From: Burkholderiales bacterium
GTDB lineage: Bacteria; Pseudomonadota; Gammaproteobacteria; Burkholderiales; Burkholderiaceae_C
NCBI GenBank assembly: GCA_016213265.1
Contig: JACRBA010000113.1
Location: 1-59,073, forward strand
Length of the DNA stretch: 59,073 nt
Direction: 5' to 3'
Part shown: positions 1 through 11,813 of the stretch, one piece after another
Numbering within the stretch: the first letter of the stretch is position 1
How the letters are laid out: the number at the start of each line of letters is the position of its first letter
Notes under the pieces: generated by a model
Seen by the model: the letters and a program-made list of their open reading frames with translations, nothing else
Told to the model about the DNA's origin: nothing
Databases searched by the model: none
Translations under genes and position numbers: made by a program

Positions 1-206
1 AGGATGATCCTGAGGCACCTGCGGGTGCTTTGCTTGGCCCTCGCCGCCTGGCTCATGTTCGTCGCCCGCAGCGTGATCGCGTCAGCAGGCCCGATTGCTC
101 GTGCCGCAGCCGGCTGAAATCGAGTTGTTCAGGAAGGACTACAAACGGTCATTCGTGTGGCGTGTTCACTGCCACGGACCCTGATGAAGGACGCACGCGG
201 GGGACC
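1..206. other. Unassigned sequence left of the IS110 element
   Basis: I see no convincing gene here. Short open frames exist, but their codon pattern is unlike the neighbours and none resembles a family I know. The stretch ends next to the CATTCGTTAG decamer (207-216) that recurs on the far side of the transposase gene, so it is probably flanking DNA or a remnant of the interrupted locus. It does not read as the missing 5-prime part of the IS3 transposase whose 3-prime part lies at about 1493-1852, which suggests a deletion or rearrangement accompanied the insertion. Confidence 0.4.
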
Positions 207-216
207 CATTCGTTAG

Positions 217-360
217 CCGGCAATCGAGCCGCCCTTGAGTTAATCGGTCACTCCCCGCGCAGGTCCAAACCTGTTGTCATCAACGCCTGCCGTCACGCGG
301 CGGTCGAATCTGTCTTCGTGTTCCCTTGGGCTGAAGGTGGTGGATGGATGGTGGCGATGC
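217..360 (-). ncRNA. Candidate 3-prime non-coding end / bridge-RNA region of the IS element
   Basis: This stretch of about 144 nt lies between the transposase stop codon and the left decamer repeat and has no plausible gene. In IS1111-group elements a guide RNA that pairs with donor and target DNA is encoded on this side of the transposase. I cannot fold it reliably by eye and see no confirmed target-pairing loop, so this is a placement based on family architecture only. Within it, GGTCACTCCCCGCGC (246-260) loosely resembles the reverse complement of the right-end segment near 1465-1479, as a subterminal inverted repeat might. Confidence 0.25.
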
Positions 361-1377
361 TCACGCCGGCAGCACGAAGTCTTCTCCCCTTCTGATCACC
401 GCCCACGCCATGCGCGCGTTCTTCGCCGCAATGGCCACCACCGCCTTCCAGTAGCCCCTGCGCTCGGCCAGCGCCGTGGCCCAGCGGCTGATCGGGTCCG
501 TCTTGTTCCTGGCCGCCGCCAGCAGCGCCCTGGCCCCCAGCACCAGCAGGCTGCGCAGGTACGCGTCTCCCGCCTTGGTGATGCGCCCCAGCCGCGTCTT
601 GCCTCCAGAGCTGTATTGCCCCGGCGCCAGCCCCAGCCAGGCGGCAAACTGCCGGCCGCTGTCGAAGTCGTGCCCGTTGCCGATCATCGCCAGCAGGCAC
701 GTGGCCGTGGTCTCGCCCACGCCGTTCAGCTGCATCAGCCGCTTGGCCCGGGCATCGGCACGGGCCATCGTCTTGATGTGCTGGTCGTACTGCGCGATGC
801 GTTCGTCCAGGTGCGTGAGCTCGCTCAGCAGATCGCCGATGACCGTGTTGGCGTAGCCAGGCAGGTCCTCCAGGCATTCACACGCGCGCCGGCGCACCGT
901 GGCCGCCTTCAGCGGCAGCACGATGCCAAACTCGCTGAGCAGCCCGCGAATGCGGTTGATCGTGCCGGTGCGCTGCTCCACGAAGCCTTGGCGCGCACGG
1001 TGCACCATCAGACGCGCCTGCTGGTCCATGCTCTTGATCGGCACAAAGCGCATGTGCGGCCGCTGCACCGCCTCGCAAATGGCCGCGGCATCGGCCGCGT
1101 CGTTCTTGCCGCGCTTGCCGCTCATGCGGTACGGCGTGACGAACTTCGGCGCCACCAGCCGCACCGTGTGGCCCAGCGACTGGAACTGCCGCGCCCAGTG
1201 GTGCGCGCCCGAGCACGCCTCCATGCCAACCACGCACGGCGGCAGCGCCGCCAGCAGCTCCAGCAGCTTGTCGCGCGCCACGCTCGGGCGAACCAGCTCC
1301 GGCTTGCCCGCCGCATTCACCCCGTGCACCGCGAAAACGTTCTTGGCGAGATCAATGCCAACCGTCAGAATCGCCAT
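361..1377 (-). CDS. IS110 family transposase (IS1111-like)
   Basis: A 338-residue DEDD transposase. The N-terminal RuvC-like domain has the acidic residues D9 (VGIDLAKNVF), E53 (GMEAC), D93 and D96 (KNDAADA). The C-terminal Transposase_20-type region contains LNGVGETTA (about 217-225) and QYSSGGKTRLGRI (about 254-266), where the conserved serine lies. Length is normal for the family and no frameshift is seen, so the enzyme looks intact. I chose the ATG at 1377 because the protein then begins MAILTVGIDLAK, as family members do, and AAGGGGAAG stands just upstream. A longer start at 1422 adds 15 atypical residues. Such enzymes excise and insert the element through RNA-guided recombination (family knowledge). 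Confidence 0.93.
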   Translation of the reverse strand: MAILTVGIDLAKNVFAVHGVNAAGKPELVRPSVARDKLLELLAALPPCVVGMEACSGAHHWARQFQSLGHTVRLVAPKFVTPYRMSGKRGKNDAADAAAICEAVQRPHMRFVPIKSMDQQARLMVHRARQGFVEQRTGTINRIRGLLSEFGIVLPLKAATVRRRACECLEDLPGYANTVIGDLLSELTHLDERIAQYDQHIKTMARADARAKRLMQLNGVGETTATCLLAMIGNGHDFDSGRQFAAWLGLAPGQYSSGGKTRLGRITKAGDAYLRSLLVLGARALLAAARNKTDPISRWATALAERRGYWKAVVAIAAKNARMAWAVIRRGEDFVLPA

Positions 1378-1477
1378 GGACTTCCCCTTCCGGATGAGTT
1401 GATGAGAAACCGCACTTCCCATCGTGGCACTGTGTTGCCGGTTGCCGCAACGCGGCTAGTTCGGGACGGGGAAGTCC
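1378..1477. repeat. 10-bp inverted repeat upstream of the IS110 transposase
   Basis: GGACTTCCCC at 1378-1387 and GGGGAAGTCC at 1468-1477 are perfect inverse complements 80 nt apart. The inner arm overlaps the transposase ribosome-binding region and the outer arm lies close to the element end. In RNA it would sequester the Shine-Dalgarno sequence of the transposase. In DNA it could be part of an end-recognition structure. Function is inferred. Confidence 0.45.
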
Positions 1478-1492
1478 CTTTCATTCGTTAGG

Positions 1493-1852
1493 CTGTACGC
1501 ACGCAAGCCTGAGCGCGACAGCAGCCTGGTTCATCACTCCGACAGAGGCAGCCAGTACGTCTCGATCCGCTACAGCGAGCGGTTGGCCGAAGCCGGTATC
1601 GAGCCGTCCGTGGGCAGCCGCGGCGACAGCTACGACAACGCGCTGGCCGAGACGATCAACGGGCTGTACAAGGCTGAGCTGATCCATCGCCGTGCACCGC
1701 GGAAGACCAAGGAGGCGGTCGAGCTGGCCACCCTGGAGTGGGTCTCCTGGTTCAACCACCACCGGCTGCTCGAGCCCATCGGCCACGTACCGCCAGCGGA
1801 GTTTGAGGACGCCTACTATCGTCAACTCGCCGAGTCGGCCACGTCGGTCTGA
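1493..1852 (+). pseudogene. IS3-family transposase (orfB) C-terminal remnant
   Basis: The open frame reads LYARKPERD, then HHSDRGSQYVSIRYSERLAE, GDSYDNALAE and WFNHHRLLEPIG, which is the 3-prime part of an IS3-family orfB integrase domain. The second Asp (SDRGSQY) and the Glu (ALAE) of the DDE triad are present. The first Asp and the whole N-terminal half are missing, as is orfA. The frame stays open back to the edge of the IS110 element near 1492 and has no proper start there. It ends normally in TGA at 1850-1852. It is a truncated, non-functional relic, most simply cut by the IS110 insertion or a linked deletion. Confidence 0.85.
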
Positions 1853-1908
1853 CTCACACCAACGGGCCTCCACGGATCCCGGGACGGTTCACCTGGCGCC
1901 GGCACGAC

Positions 1909-1965
1909 AGCGCCGTGCGTCCCCGCAGCAGCCTGAACTACCTGACTCCGCATGAGTTCAAGCTG
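1909..1965 (+). pseudogene. Short second IS3-type transposase tail
   Basis: One frame reads AVRPRSSLNYLTPHEF, which matches the usual RPHSSLxYLTPxEF motif at the end of IS3-family orfB proteins. It is not continuous with the better-preserved remnant just upstream and would come from a different IS3 subgroup or a second copy. Only about 20 codons are recognisable, so this is a small scar marking repeated IS activity. Confidence 0.5.
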
Positions 1966-2054
1966 CACAATCCCACCCACCCACCCCCGGGCTGTCTGAC
2001 AGGAATGAGTGGCTCGAACCAGCCGAGCAGGTCACCGTCACGAGCTTCGTTGCC

Positions 2055-2456
2055 ATGATCAACCACCCCCGTGTCTGCGCCTGGCTCCATCTGCTATCGG
2101 GCGTGGCCCTTATCGTGGCGCTCAGTCTGGTGCTCGCCGTGGCGGCCAGCGGCTACAGTGGCAGTGGCTTGGCGCCGGGTCTGAAGTCGCTGCTGGGCAC
2201 CGTCGGCTTGGTGGTCGGCACCGCCCTGTGCGTCGTCGCAGGCGTGGAGTTGGTGGGGGCAGCGGCCAGCCTGGCCGGCAAGCCCATCGGGCGTCCACTG
2301 CTGTTGCTCAGCGCAGCGTTTCACGTCATCAATGTGCCGCTTGGCACGGCGCTGGGCGTGTACACCTTCTGGGCGCTGTTGCGCAGAGGTGCACCTGCAT
2401 CCAGTGGCACGCCCACGGGCCGCGCCGCGCCCGGCCCGCAGCGCACGCCGTCCTGA
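2055..2456 (+). CDS. Small hydrophobic membrane protein, unknown function
   Basis: A 133-residue protein with three to four hydrophobic segments (roughly residues 11-32, 44-70, 78-92 and 94-108) and a Pro/Ser/Thr/Gly-rich tail. I do not recognise the family. The ATG at 2055 follows the IS debris by about 90 nt, and the stop lies 53 nt before arfB, so the two may be co-transcribed. Because the neighbourhood is disturbed by insertion sequences, the expression signal is uncertain. The open frame has GC-rich third positions as in real genes of this genome. Confidence 0.6.
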   Translation: MINHPRVCAWLHLLSGVALIVALSLVLAVAASGYSGSGLAPGLKSLLGTVGLVVGTALCVVAGVELVGAAASLAGKPIGRPLLLLSAAFHVINVPLGTALGVYTFWALLRRGAPASSGTPTGRAAPGPQRTPS

Positions 2457-2509
2457 ACAGCACCTCCCCCGACCACCGTGCTCGTGTGCCACCCGGCCGC
2501 CCGGTGCCC

Positions 2510-2911
2510 ATGCGCTCCTTGCCACTTACCGAGTCCGACGTCGAATTCAGCGCCATCCGGGCCCAGGGCCCCGGTGGGCAGCATGTGAACAAGGCGTCCA
2601 CCGCCGTGCAGCTGCGTTTCGACGTGCGGGCCTCGCGCCTGCCGCCCGCCGTGCAGGCGCGCCTGCTCGCCCTGCCCGACAGCCGCATCTCGCAGGACGG
2701 GGTGGTGGTGATCAAGGCCCAGGTGCACCGCAGCCTGGACGGCAACAAGGCCGACGCCCTGGCGCGACTGCAGACGCTGGTGGACCAGGCGGCGCATGTG
2801 GACAAGCCCCGCCGCCCCACGAAACCGACCTACGGTTCGCAGCAGCGGCGCCTGGCCGGCAAGGCGCAGCGCGGGCAGGTGAAGGCGGGACGCGGCAAGG
2901 TGGTGGAATGA
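2510..2911 (+). CDS. arfB: Peptidyl-tRNA hydrolase ArfB (ribosome rescue, YaeJ-like)
   Basis: A 133-residue class I release-factor-like protein. The catalytic GGQ motif is in GPGGQHVNKASTAVQLRF (about residues 18-35), and the C-terminus is a basic tail (KPTYGSQQRRLAGKAQRG) of the kind that threads into the mRNA channel of stalled ribosomes. It lacks the codon-recognition domain of RF1/RF2. Its role is to release nascent peptides from non-stop ribosomes. The ATG at 2510 gives the normal family start (MRSLPLTESDVEFSAIRAQG). The next gene, parC, converges on it with only 46 nt between. Confidence 0.93.
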   Translation: MRSLPLTESDVEFSAIRAQGPGGQHVNKASTAVQLRFDVRASRLPPAVQARLLALPDSRISQDGVVVIKAQVHRSLDGNKADALARLQTLVDQAAHVDKPRRPTKPTYGSQQRRLAGKAQRGQVKAGRGKVVE

Positions 2912-2957
2912 CGCGGCCCGCGGCGGCGCACTGTCCTCCGCCTTGCCGCCCCGCCGC

Positions 2958-5293
<2,336 letters not shown>

Positions 5294-5297
<4 letters not shown>

Positions 5298-6058
5298 GGG
5301 GTACGGGGTTCGGGGCCGGGTGCGGCCGCAGGCGCCATCAGGCGCATCTGGCGGGCCTGGCCCAGGTGGCGCTGCTGCAGCAGCGTCCAGTACAGCTCGA
5401 GCACCAGGTGCACATGCGCCCGGGTCTCCGGGATATCGGGCAGCGCGCCGCCGGCCCGGCGCAGGGCGCCTTCGCCGGCGTTCCAGGCGGCCAGGGCGCG
5501 GTCCACGCCGCCGTGGCGGCGCCACAGGTCGGCCAGCAGGCGCGCGCCGATGAGGATGTTGCGGCGGCCGTCGCGCAGTTGCTCGTCCACCGCGCCCAGC
5601 GCCGCCTCGGCCGGCGTGACATAGCGCTGCGCCGTGGCGGGGGTGATCTGCATGAGGCCCATGGCGCCGCGCGGCGACACGCTGTCGGCCTTGAAGCCCG
5701 ATTCCACCGCGATCAGGGCCTTCAGCAGCTCGGCGTCGATGCCGGTGGCGGCTTCCGCCTCGCGCAGGTGCGGCTGCACTGCCTTCACCTCGGGGGCAAA
5801 CTCCAGCCAGGTCAACAGGCTGGAGCGCGTCATCGTCTTGCCGGGGATGCGGTCCATGGCCTGCACGGCCTGGTTGCGCAGCACGGGCGTGTAGCGGTCG
5901 TCCAGCGCGCGGTCGGCAAAGTGGGCCGTGCCCTGCGCGTCGACATAGGCCCACACCTCGAGCCCGCCTTGCGCGCGCGCCCGCGGCGCCAGCGCCGCGG
6001 CCGCTGCGGCGAGCAGCAGCAGCGCGGGCACGCGCGCAGGCGTGCGCAGCCAGGGCAT
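5294..6058 (-). CDS. Secreted lytic transglycosylase (SLT domain)
   Basis: A 254-residue protein with an N-terminal signal peptide (about 1-29, RTPARV then a hydrophobic Leu/Ala run). A short DUF4124-like stretch, [15 protein letters not shown], begins the mature protein, and an SLT goose-lysozyme-type domain follows. The catalytic Glu is E119 in IAVESGF, with [10 protein letters not shown] and [10 protein letters not shown] completing the motif set. It would cut peptidoglycan glycan strands in the periplasm, giving 1,6-anhydromuramic ends. Both ends overlap neighbours as ATGA (with the GNAT gene upstream and parC downstream). This places a wall enzyme inside the topoisomerase IV operon. Confidence 0.92.
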
Positions 6059-6606
6059 CACGCCACCCACGGCAACGGGGCCTCCAGGCCCATGGCACGA
6101 CGCGCCTGGTACTCGCGGTCCAGCAGGCCCATCACCACCAGGGTGTCGTAGCCGTCGGCGCCATCGAGCGTGAGGCGCACGCTCTCGCGCAGCCGGCCCT
6201 CTTCCACGAAGCCTTCGCTCTCGTACAAGGCCAGCGCCCGCCGGTTGAGCGATTTCACGTCGAGCCAGAAGCGGTGGGCACCCAGGTCGCCGAAGGCCAT
6301 GGCCTTGAGCCGGCGCACACAGGCCCGCCCCAGGCCCTGGCCCTTGGTCTGCAGCACGATGCGCTTGAGCTCCACGCTCTTGTGCGGGTTGCGGCAGCCC
6401 TGCAGGATCACGAAGCCCAGCCGCTCGTGGCTGTCTCCCGCCTCCACGATGAAGTGGCGGAAGTCGGGGAAACGGATGGCGCCCTCGTGCTGGGTGCGCT
6501 CCCACGGCGTGATGAAGGGCAGGTTGTGCTGGTCGCGCTCGATCGCCACCACGGCGTCCAGGTCGGACACCATGGTGGGCCGCAGCAGCACGCGCGCCGC
6601 CGGCAC
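6058..6606 (-). CDS. GNAT-family N-acetyltransferase
   Basis: A protein of about 182 residues with a GNAT fold: an N-terminal [17 protein letters not shown] strand-helix, the acetyl-CoA loop [14 protein letters not shown], and the late motif [13 protein letters not shown]. The substrate is not evident. The start is uncertain. I favour GTG at 6606 because it keeps the first beta strand; ATG at 6573 would remove it, and a CTG at 6627 overlaps the parE stop. The gene ends in an ATGA overlap with the lytic transglycosylase, so it belongs to the parE-to-parC run. Confidence 0.85.
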   Translation of the reverse strand: MPAARVLLRPTMVSDLDAVVAIERDQHNLPFITPWERTQHEGAIRFPDFRHFIVEAGDSHERLGFVILQGCRNPHKSVELKRIVLQTKGQGLGRACVRRLKAMAFGDLGAHRFWLDVKSLNRRALALYESEGFVEEGRLRESVRLTLDGADGYDTLVVMGLLDREYQARRAMGLEAPLPWVA

Positions 6607-6623
6607 GGGGGCGTCGGGCGGGG

Positions 6624-8594
<1,971 letters not shown>

Positions 8595-8641
8595 GGGCGG
8601 AATTCTAGGGATCCCGGCGCGGCGGCCCCGGATGCTTCAAT

Positions 8642-8658
8642 CGCCGGCTTCGCCGGCG
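8642..8658. repeat. Perfect hairpin in the parE / HAF-protein divergent spacer
   Basis: CGCCGGC, a TTC loop, then GCCGGCG: a 7-bp perfect stem in the only 96-nt spacer between two divergent genes. Lying 33 nt before the ATG of the HAF-repeat gene, it would fall in that gene's leader or act as an operator. There is no T-run, so terminator function is unlikely. Confidence 0.35.
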
Positions 8659-8690
8659 TGGCTGGCGTGTCACCCGCCGAGGTCCCGCCC

Positions 8691-9758
8691 ATGCCCACCC
8701 CTGCCCCGTCCCGCGTCGTGCCCGCACGCCGCGCCCGAGCCGCCCTGGCGCTCGCCGCAGCCCTGTGCCTCGCGGTTGCCGGCGCGCGGGCCGCCCTGCC
8801 CTGGTACGACGTGGTGGCCCTGCCGGACGTGGGCGACGGCGCCACGCTGCCCAACGCCGTGAACAACCGGGGGGCGGTCACGGGAGAAGCCCGCCTGGGC
8901 AAGCACATGGACGGCGAGGGCACGGCCTATGTGCTGCGCGGCAAGCGCGTCATCCGCATGCACCAGCCGGCGCCTGGCCAGGCCAGCGAAGGCCGGGGCA
9001 TCAACGACCACGGCGTGGTGGTGGGCAACGAGGGCCTGCAGGCGGCCAACGGCGAGCCGCGCGGGTTCATCTGGGACCGCCACGGCGTGACACGGCTCGA
9101 TGTGCCCACCGCCATGGCCATCACGAATGACGGCACGGTCGTCGGCGACTTCGACTTCCAGGCCATCTACCGCCTGCGCCAGGGCCAGTACCACCTGACC
9201 GCCCTGCCCCCGGAGTTCTCGTACGGTTTCGCGAAGGCCGCCAACGCACGGGGCGACGTGCTGGTGGATGGCCACCCGTGGAACGGCACCCCCGGCTACC
9301 GGGTGCTGGTCCACCGTGAGGACACCGGGTGGACCGACCACGGCACCCTGGGCGGCGACTTCGCCAACGGCCTGGCCATCAACCGGGCCGGCACCGTGGT
9401 GGGCCTCGTCTATTGGAACCGCGGCAGCGGGCGCAACGTGCGTGCCTTCGTGCTGAAGGACGGCGTCACCACCCTGTTCGGCTCGGACGCCGTCTGGGCC
9501 GAGGCCCGGCTGAGCGGCATCAATGAAGCCGGCGTGGCGGTGGGGTCGATGCGCGGCCCCGATGGCGAGGGCCACGCCTTCGCCGTGGACACCGACGGCC
9601 AGACCGCGGTGAACCTGAACCGCCGCCTGGCGGCCGGCCACGCAGGCTGGACACTGCTCGACGCGCGCACCATCAACGACCGCGGCGAGATCGTGGGCCG
9701 GGGCCTGCTGCACGGCCAGCCCACGGGCTTCCTGCTCGTCCCGCGCGCCGCGCACTGA
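8691..9758 (+). CDS. Secreted HAF-repeat protein
   Basis: A 355-residue protein with a Sec signal peptide (about 1-35: basic RARA stretch, Leu/Ala core, then GARA). The mature part consists of repeated units built on xINxxGxxVG: AVNNRGAVTG, GINDHGVVVGN, AITNDGTVVGD, AINRAGTVVGL, GINEAGVAVGS and TINDRGEIVGR. This pattern is the HAF (probable extracellular) repeat, predicted to form a beta-propeller-like fold. No catalytic residues are recognisable, so the role is unknown; such proteins are usually exported or surface-associated. It stands alone between parE and the MFS gene and has no obvious functional partner. Confidence 0.8.
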   Translation: MPTPAPSRVVPARRARAALALAAALCLAVAGARAALPWYDVVALPDVGDGATLPNAVNNRGAVTGEARLGKHMDGEGTAYVLRGKRVIRMHQPAPGQASEGRGINDHGVVVGNEGLQAANGEPRGFIWDRHGVTRLDVPTAMAITNDGTVVGDFDFQAIYRLRQGQYHLTALPPEFSYGFAKAANARGDVLVDGHPWNGTPGYRVLVHREDTGWTDHGTLGGDFANGLAINRAGTVVGLVYWNRGSGRNVRAFVLKDGVTTLFGSDAVWAEARLSGINEAGVAVGSMRGPDGEGHAFAVDTDGQTAVNLNRRLAAGHAGWTLLDARTINDRGEIVGRGLLHGQPTGFLLVPRAAH

Positions 9759-9805
9759 ACACCCCGCGTCAGGCAGCCGTGGGCGGGCGGCGCTAGAGTG
9801 CGCGG

Positions 9806-11029
9806 ATGTCTCCTCCGTCCGCCGCGGCGCCCCAGCGCCTGTCCATGACCCAGGTGCTGCTGTGCGGCGCCTTCATCGTCACGCTGTCCATGGGCATCCG
9901 CCACGGCTTCGGCCTGTGGCTGCAGCCCATCACCATGGAGCGCGGCTGGACGCGCGAGACCTTCGCGTTCGCCATCGCCGTGCAGAACATCGCCTGGGGC
10001 ATCGCCGGGCCGTTCGCGGGCATGCTGGCCGACCGCTTCGGCGCCTTCCGGGTGCTGGTGGGCGGGGCCGCGCTGTATGCCATGGGCCTCGTGGGCATGG
10101 CGCTCGCCACCTCCGGCCTGGCCTTCACGGGGGCCACCGGGGTGCTGCTGGGCATGGCGCAGTCGGGCACCACCTACGCCGTGATCTACGGGGTGATCGG
10201 CCGCAACGTGGCGCCCGAGAAGCGCTCGTGGGCCATGGGCGTGGCCGCGGCGGCCGGCTCGTTCGGCCAGTTCCTGATGGTGCCGGTGGAGAACTGGCTC
10301 ATCGGCGCCTGGGGCTGGCAGAACGCGCTGTTCGTGCTCGGCTGCCTGGCGCTGGCCATCGCCCCGCTGGCCTGGGGCCTGCGCGAGCCGGCCATGGCCG
10401 CCGCCTCGGGCGTGCGCCAGAGCGTGGGCGCTGCGCTGAAGGAGGCGCTGGCCTACCCCAGTTTCCGCTGGCTGATGGCCGGCTACTTCGTCTGCGGCTT
10501 CCAGGTGGTGTTCATCGGCGTGCACATGCCCAGCTACCTGAAGGACAAGGGCCTGTCGCCGGACGTGGCCACCACGGCGCTGGCGCTGATCGGCCTGTTC
10601 AACGGGTTCGGCAGCTCCACCGCGGGCGTGCTGGGGCAGAAGTGGGCCAAGCGGCACATCCTGGCCGGCATCTACTTCGCCCGGTCGGTGGCCATCGTGG
10701 TCTTCCTGCTGGCGCCGCTCAGCCCCATGAGCGTGTACCTGTTCTCCGCCGTCATGGGCTTCCTGTGGCTGTCCACGGTGCCGCCCACCAACGCGGTGGT
10801 GGCGCAGATCTTCGGCGTGCAGTACATGTCCATGCTGGGCGGGCTGGTGTTCTTCAGCCACCAGGTCGGCTCGTTCATGGGCGTGTGGCTGGGCGGCCTG
10901 CTGTACGACCGCACGGGCAGCTACGACGTGGTGTGGGGCCTCGCGGTCGCCTTCGGCGTGCTGGCCGCCCTGGCCAACCTGCCGGTGCGCGAGACGCCGA
11001 TCGTGCGCGCCGCGCCGGCGGCGGCCTGA
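9806..11029 (+). CDS. Major facilitator superfamily transporter (OFA-like)
   Basis: A 407-residue membrane protein with about 12 hydrophobic segments. The N-terminal half has the MFS loop signature GMLADRFGAFRVL (about 72-84). The opening MGIRHGFGLWLQPITMERGW and VENWLIGAWGWQNALF resemble the oxalate/formate-antiporter and monocarboxylate branch, so a small organic anion is the likeliest substrate; the exact one cannot be told. A TAGAGT box (9794-9799) sits 6 nt before the ATG and no Shine-Dalgarno sequence is visible, so the gene may be leaderless. The downstream 46-codon ORF starts 5 nt after its stop. Confidence 0.88.
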   Translation: MSPPSAAAPQRLSMTQVLLCGAFIVTLSMGIRHGFGLWLQPITMERGWTRETFAFAIAVQNIAWGIAGPFAGMLADRFGAFRVLVGGAALYAMGLVGMALATSGLAFTGATGVLLGMAQSGTTYAVIYGVIGRNVAPEKRSWAMGVAAAAGSFGQFLMVPVENWLIGAWGWQNALFVLGCLALAIAPLAWGLREPAMAAASGVRQSVGAALKEALAYPSFRWLMAGYFVCGFQVVFIGVHMPSYLKDKGLSPDVATTALALIGLFNGFGSSTAGVLGQKWAKRHILAGIYFARSVAIVVFLLAPLSPMSVYLFSAVMGFLWLSTVPPTNAVVAQIFGVQYMSMLGGLVFFSHQVGSFMGVWLGGLLYDRTGSYDVVWGLAVAFGVLAALANLPVRETPIVRAAPAAA

Positions 11030-11034
11030 GCGTC

Positions 11035-11175
11035 ATGGCAACGCCCGCGCGTCCGCGCTGGCTCCGGGTGGCCGCGTGGGCGGGCGCCCTGGTGGCGCTG
11101 GGCACCGTCTTCGCCGCCTACCGCAACCCCCACACGGTGGTCGACCTGGCCAACCGGGTGTGGGCCTGTTTCTGA
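11035..11175 (+). CDS. Small single-span membrane protein, unknown
   Basis: A 46-residue ORF: basic N-terminus (ATPARPRWLRVA), one hydrophobic helix (about 11-27), then a short tail ending in RVWACF. It starts 5 nt after the MFS stop and ends 13 nt before the methyltransferase gene, so it fits an operon. It could be an accessory peptide of the transporter. I do not recognise a family. Spacing, composition and a normal stop support it, but it is short enough to be fortuitous. Confidence 0.5.
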   Translation: MATPARPRWLRVAAWAGALVALGTVFAAYRNPHTVVDLANRVWACF

Positions 11176-11188
11176 TGCAAGGCGTCTG

Positions 11189-11743
11189 ATGCACGGCGAC
11201 GGCAGCCCCAGCGACTGGATCGTGCGCTGGTCGCACCTCGTGCCGGCCGGCGGCACCGTGCTCGACCTGGCCTGCGGGCGCGGCCGGCACACGCGCTGGT
11301 TCGCCGGCCGCGGCCACCGGGTGACGGCGCTGGACCGAGACGCGCAGGCCGCGCAGCCGCTGGAGGCCGTGGCGGAGGTGGTCGTGGCCGACATCGAGCA
11401 GGGGCCGTGGCCGCTGGCTGGCCGCGCGTTCGACGCCGTCGTCGTCACCCACTACCTCTGGCGTCCGCTGTGGCCGGCCATCGTGCAGTCCGTGGCGCCC
11501 GGCGGCTGCCTGCTGTATGAAACCTTCGCCACCGGCCACGAGGCCCTGGGGCGGCCCAGCCGGGCGGATTTCCTGCTGCAGCCGGGCGAGCTGCTGAGGG
11601 TGGCCGCCCCGGAGCTCGCCGTCGTGGCGTACGAGGCCGGCCGCCTGGAGGCCCCTGCCCGGCTGGTGCAGCGCCTGGCCGCCTGGCGCCGGCCGCCCGG
11701 TGTGTCGTCCGCGGTGGACGATCGGCCGTTGGTGGGTGCCTGA
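11189..11743 (+). CDS. Class I SAM-dependent methyltransferase
   Basis: A 184-residue Rossmann-type methyltransferase. Motif I is [20 protein letters not shown] (about 24-43), with the acidic residue of motif II in [19 protein letters not shown] and [10 protein letters not shown] are the later core strands. The layout resembles the TehB/UbiE-like small methyltransferases, but the substrate is unknown. It follows the MFS gene and the 46-codon ORF in the same direction, and dapA starts 70 nt later behind its own likely promoter (TAGAAT at 11786-11791). Confidence 0.88.
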   Translation: MHGDGSPSDWIVRWSHLVPAGGTVLDLACGRGRHTRWFAGRGHRVTALDRDAQAAQPLEAVAEVVVADIEQGPWPLAGRAFDAVVVTHYLWRPLWPAIVQSVAPGGCLLYETFATGHEALGRPSRADFLLQPGELLRVAAPELAVVAYEAGRLEAPARLVQRLAAWRRPPGVSSAVDDRPLVGA

Positions 11744-11785
11744 CTTCGCCGGGCGGTCCCTCCGGGGCGGCCATGTGCGGGTGGC

Positions 11786-11791
11786 TAGAAT
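11786..11791 (+). promoter_or_regulatory. Likely -10 box of the dapA-bamC promoter
   Basis: TAGAAT lies 22 nt before the dapA ATG, with a clear AAGGAA ribosome-binding site between (11803-11808). No good -35 is visible at the expected 17-nt spacing, so this rests on the -10 match and position only. Confidence 0.45.
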
Positions 11792-11813
11792 CGACCGATT
11801 GCAAGGAACTCCG

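Larger units (their letters stand above)
207..1491 (-). mobile_element. IS110-family (IS1111-like) insertion sequence, approximate limits
   Basis: One DEDD transposase gene (361-1377, minus) is flanked by about 150 nt on its 3-prime side and about 110 nt on its 5-prime side. Both outer edges carry the same decamer CATTCGTTAG (207-216 and 1482-1491). IS110 elements are known to lack conventional terminal inverted repeats and to carry a non-coding guide (bridge) RNA in one end; in the IS1111 group this is expected on the 3-prime side of the transposase. The exact ends are inferred, not proven. To the right the sequence passes straight into an IS3-family orfB remnant, so the element seems to sit inside older IS debris. 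Confidence 0.55.
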
